From Gymnopilus junonius (lineage: Eukaryota; Basidiomycota; Agaricomycetes; Agaricales; Galerinaceae), in contig JADNYJ010000583.1 of assembly GCA_015501075.1 (NCBI GenBank), positions 1 through 19,699 of the forward strand: a DNA stretch of 19,699 bases, given 5' to 3'. Positions 18,591-19,699 of the stretch are shown here, piece by piece; the first letter of the stretch is position 1, and every line of letters starts with the position of its first letter. The notes under the pieces are model-generated. The model saw only the letters and a list, made by a program, of their open reading frames with translations. It did not search any database and was not told where the DNA came from. The position numbers and the translations under genes were made by a program.

Positions 18591-19063
18591 TCATCGTCTA
18601 TGACGAATCTCCTTCTTGAGGCTCGCAATTTCCTTTTCCTTTTCCTTAACATCCTCCTTCAACTCTTCCAACTCGGCTTTGTAGTCCTTTTCCATGGCAT
18701 CCTTTTCCTTCTTTAACCTTTCGTTCATCTTGTCCACCTTTTCTCTCTCTCTCCTCAATGCCTTGATTTCCTTTCGTAATTCCAACTCGACTTGCTTTCT
18801 CCTACTCTGTTCTCTATTCGCTTTTTCGTCTGCCTTTTCCTTCTCCATTCTGGCGGACACAACTTGGGCCTGGAATTGTTGGTATAATTCCATTTCCTCG
18901 AGTGAACGTTGAGCCGCTTCCTCTTGCTTGACGTTCTCCTCCAACAACCGTGCCATCGCTACACGCTCCCGTTCATCTTGTTCAGCTCGACTGCCGGTCA
19001 TCAGTTACGTTCGTATATAGCAGGTAGTTGATATACTTACGCGCGCTTTCGTGCGTTATGCAT
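18591..19063 (-). CDS. Short coiled-coil protein (140 aa)
   Basis: A minus-strand gene with coding exons 19063-19041 and 18990-18591, joined by a 50-bp intron (18991-19040, GTAAGT...GGCAG). The ATG at 19063 yields MHNARKRARAEQDERERVAM and 140 aa in total; the lengths sum to 423 nt. An ATG further in (19001, inside the intron) is a worse choice because the splice signals are canonical. Almost the whole protein is a charged helix rich in Glu, Lys, Arg and Gln (KALRREREKVDKMNERLKKE, then KEKEKEIASLKKEIRHRR), predicting a long coiled coil. A second canonical intron at 19068-19124 lies in the 5' leader. The 3' end converges on the JmjC-like gene, with 85 bp between the stops. Function is unknown: a structural or oligomerisation role is inferred from the coiled coil. 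Confidence 0.7.
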
Positions 19064-19170
19064 GATGCTGTAACGAGTATCAATGTCAGAGTAGAGAATA
19101 TGTAGGTCAAATATAATCGCTTACCGACTTCTGGTCGTAGTGAGAATCAAAGTAGATGGCTATTTTTAAT

Positions 19171-19215
19171 TTGGGCGACTTTATTCGGTTTGGGAAATAT
19201 GTCGTTCGGATTATG
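19171..19215. repeat. Single degenerate copy of the 29-bp array unit
   Basis: The 29 bases from 19171 align with the array A unit at about 20 of 29 positions, including TATTC, GTTT and GG-AAA-A, and are followed in register by TGTCG at 19200. Orientation is the same as in both arrays. The copy lies between the divergent coiled-coil gene and the gene starting at 19321. Confidence 0.5.
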
Positions 19216-19320
19216 TAATTCAAATCACATTTCCTCTTGTCGCGTCTCTCACTCTCTCTCTTCATCACCACAGGCACTGCTCAACCCTCAGGGTTGCAGA
19301 TCCTTTTCCTTCGATAATCC

Positions 19321-19699
19321 ATGGTATACCCTAAAGGATCAATACCCAATGAAACGGGAGAGTTCACACTCGGCCCCCCGTTGTTCCTTTCGTGTGATCC
19401 TTCAGTAGAAAACCCGTCCGTACAACTCCCTTTGATTGTACCGAACCTTCCGCAAATGGATCCTAATGAGGCAAAGGTTCAGTTTATGTCGCATATCGGA
19501 GAACAAAAGGTATGTAGAATACAATGAAACGCTGTTTACAATTCTTTCTGACACTCAATTTAGCCCAATATTGACCAACCCACCATCGTCCTACATGACA
19601 TCGGGCCACGCGATGCTGTCGCGTTCTGGTCGACTACCGCAACCAGGAAACAATTTCCAGATACTGTACCTATCAGACGCGTTGGTGAGGCCGCCATGA
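19321..19699 (+). CDS. Unknown protein, 3' end beyond the window
   Basis: The ATG at 19321 opens a 63-codon exon (19321-19509). A 54-bp intron (19510-19563, GTATGT...TTTAG) follows, then an exon in phase to the right edge. The product starts MVYPKGSIPNETGEFTLGPP and continues with PSVQLPLIVPNLPQMDPNEA, then after the intron PNIDQPTIVLHDIGPRDAVA. It has no signal peptide or membrane segment in the visible part, and I do not recognise a family. The leader upstream is CT-rich (about 19230-19290), and an earlier non-coding or coding exon cannot be excluded. The gene is divergent from the coiled-coil gene, so the two probably share a promoter region of about 200 bp. Confidence 0.55.

Overview
The window looks like nuclear DNA from a mushroom-forming basidiomycete (Agaricomycetes). 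Real genes are cut by many introns of about 45-75 bp with GTRNGT donors and TAG/CAG acceptors. Proteins are rich in Ser, Pro and disordered sequence. The window carries a RecQ-type helicase with an OrsD/DUF3505-like zinc-finger region, a JmjC-like protein and a fragment resembling a common Agaricomycete transposon-associated family. No bacterial or organellar features are seen. No tRNA or rRNA gene was recognised.

Layout. 1-769: no gene. 770-2405 (+): an intact three-exon gene for a Ser/Pro-rich protein of unknown function. 2406-3058: empty spacer. 3059-3612: a broken fragment of a transposon-associated ORF, cut off where a tandem duplication of a hairpin-rich ~1.07 kb unit begins (3622-4693 and 4694-5767). 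That duplication copies the 3' end of a minus-strand ORF (5618-6061). 6180-6915: a dense cluster of GCGTTCC/GGAACGC motifs with nested repeats. 6962-7106: a 29-bp tandem array. 7705-8430 (+): a multi-exon, probably multi-pass membrane protein gene.

8565-15524 (+) is the centre of the window. It holds an N-terminal zinc-finger/Ala-Pro-rich ORF (8565-10057), an OrsD-like plus RecQ helicase gene (10066 to about 14184), and a Cys-rich putative zinc-binding gene (14333-15524). All three are damaged or nearly damaged: reading frames change at about 8960, 12336, 12600, 14105 and 14915, and there is an in-frame stop at 14036. The locus therefore looks like a decaying copy of a telomere-linked-helicase (TLH) type gene, unless some lesions are assembly errors.

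15555-15902 is a second 29-bp array. 15973-18505 (+) is a 13-exon gene for an RGG-tailed JmjC-like (cupin-fold) protein that seems to lack one iron ligand. 18591-19063 (-) encodes a short coiled-coil protein. A divergent gene starts at 19321 (+) and runs off the right edge.

How the parts may work together (inference). The two 29-bp arrays share the same period, orientation and a 10-bp core, TGTCGCCTGT. A lone related unit lies at 19171-19215. The three sites separate the gene modules, so they may be shared promoter or boundary elements of one accessory or subtelomere-like block containing helicase, zinc-finger, JmjC-like and coiled-coil genes. The tandem ~1.07 kb unit also contains TTAGGG hexamers. 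This fits, but does not prove, a subtelomeric origin.
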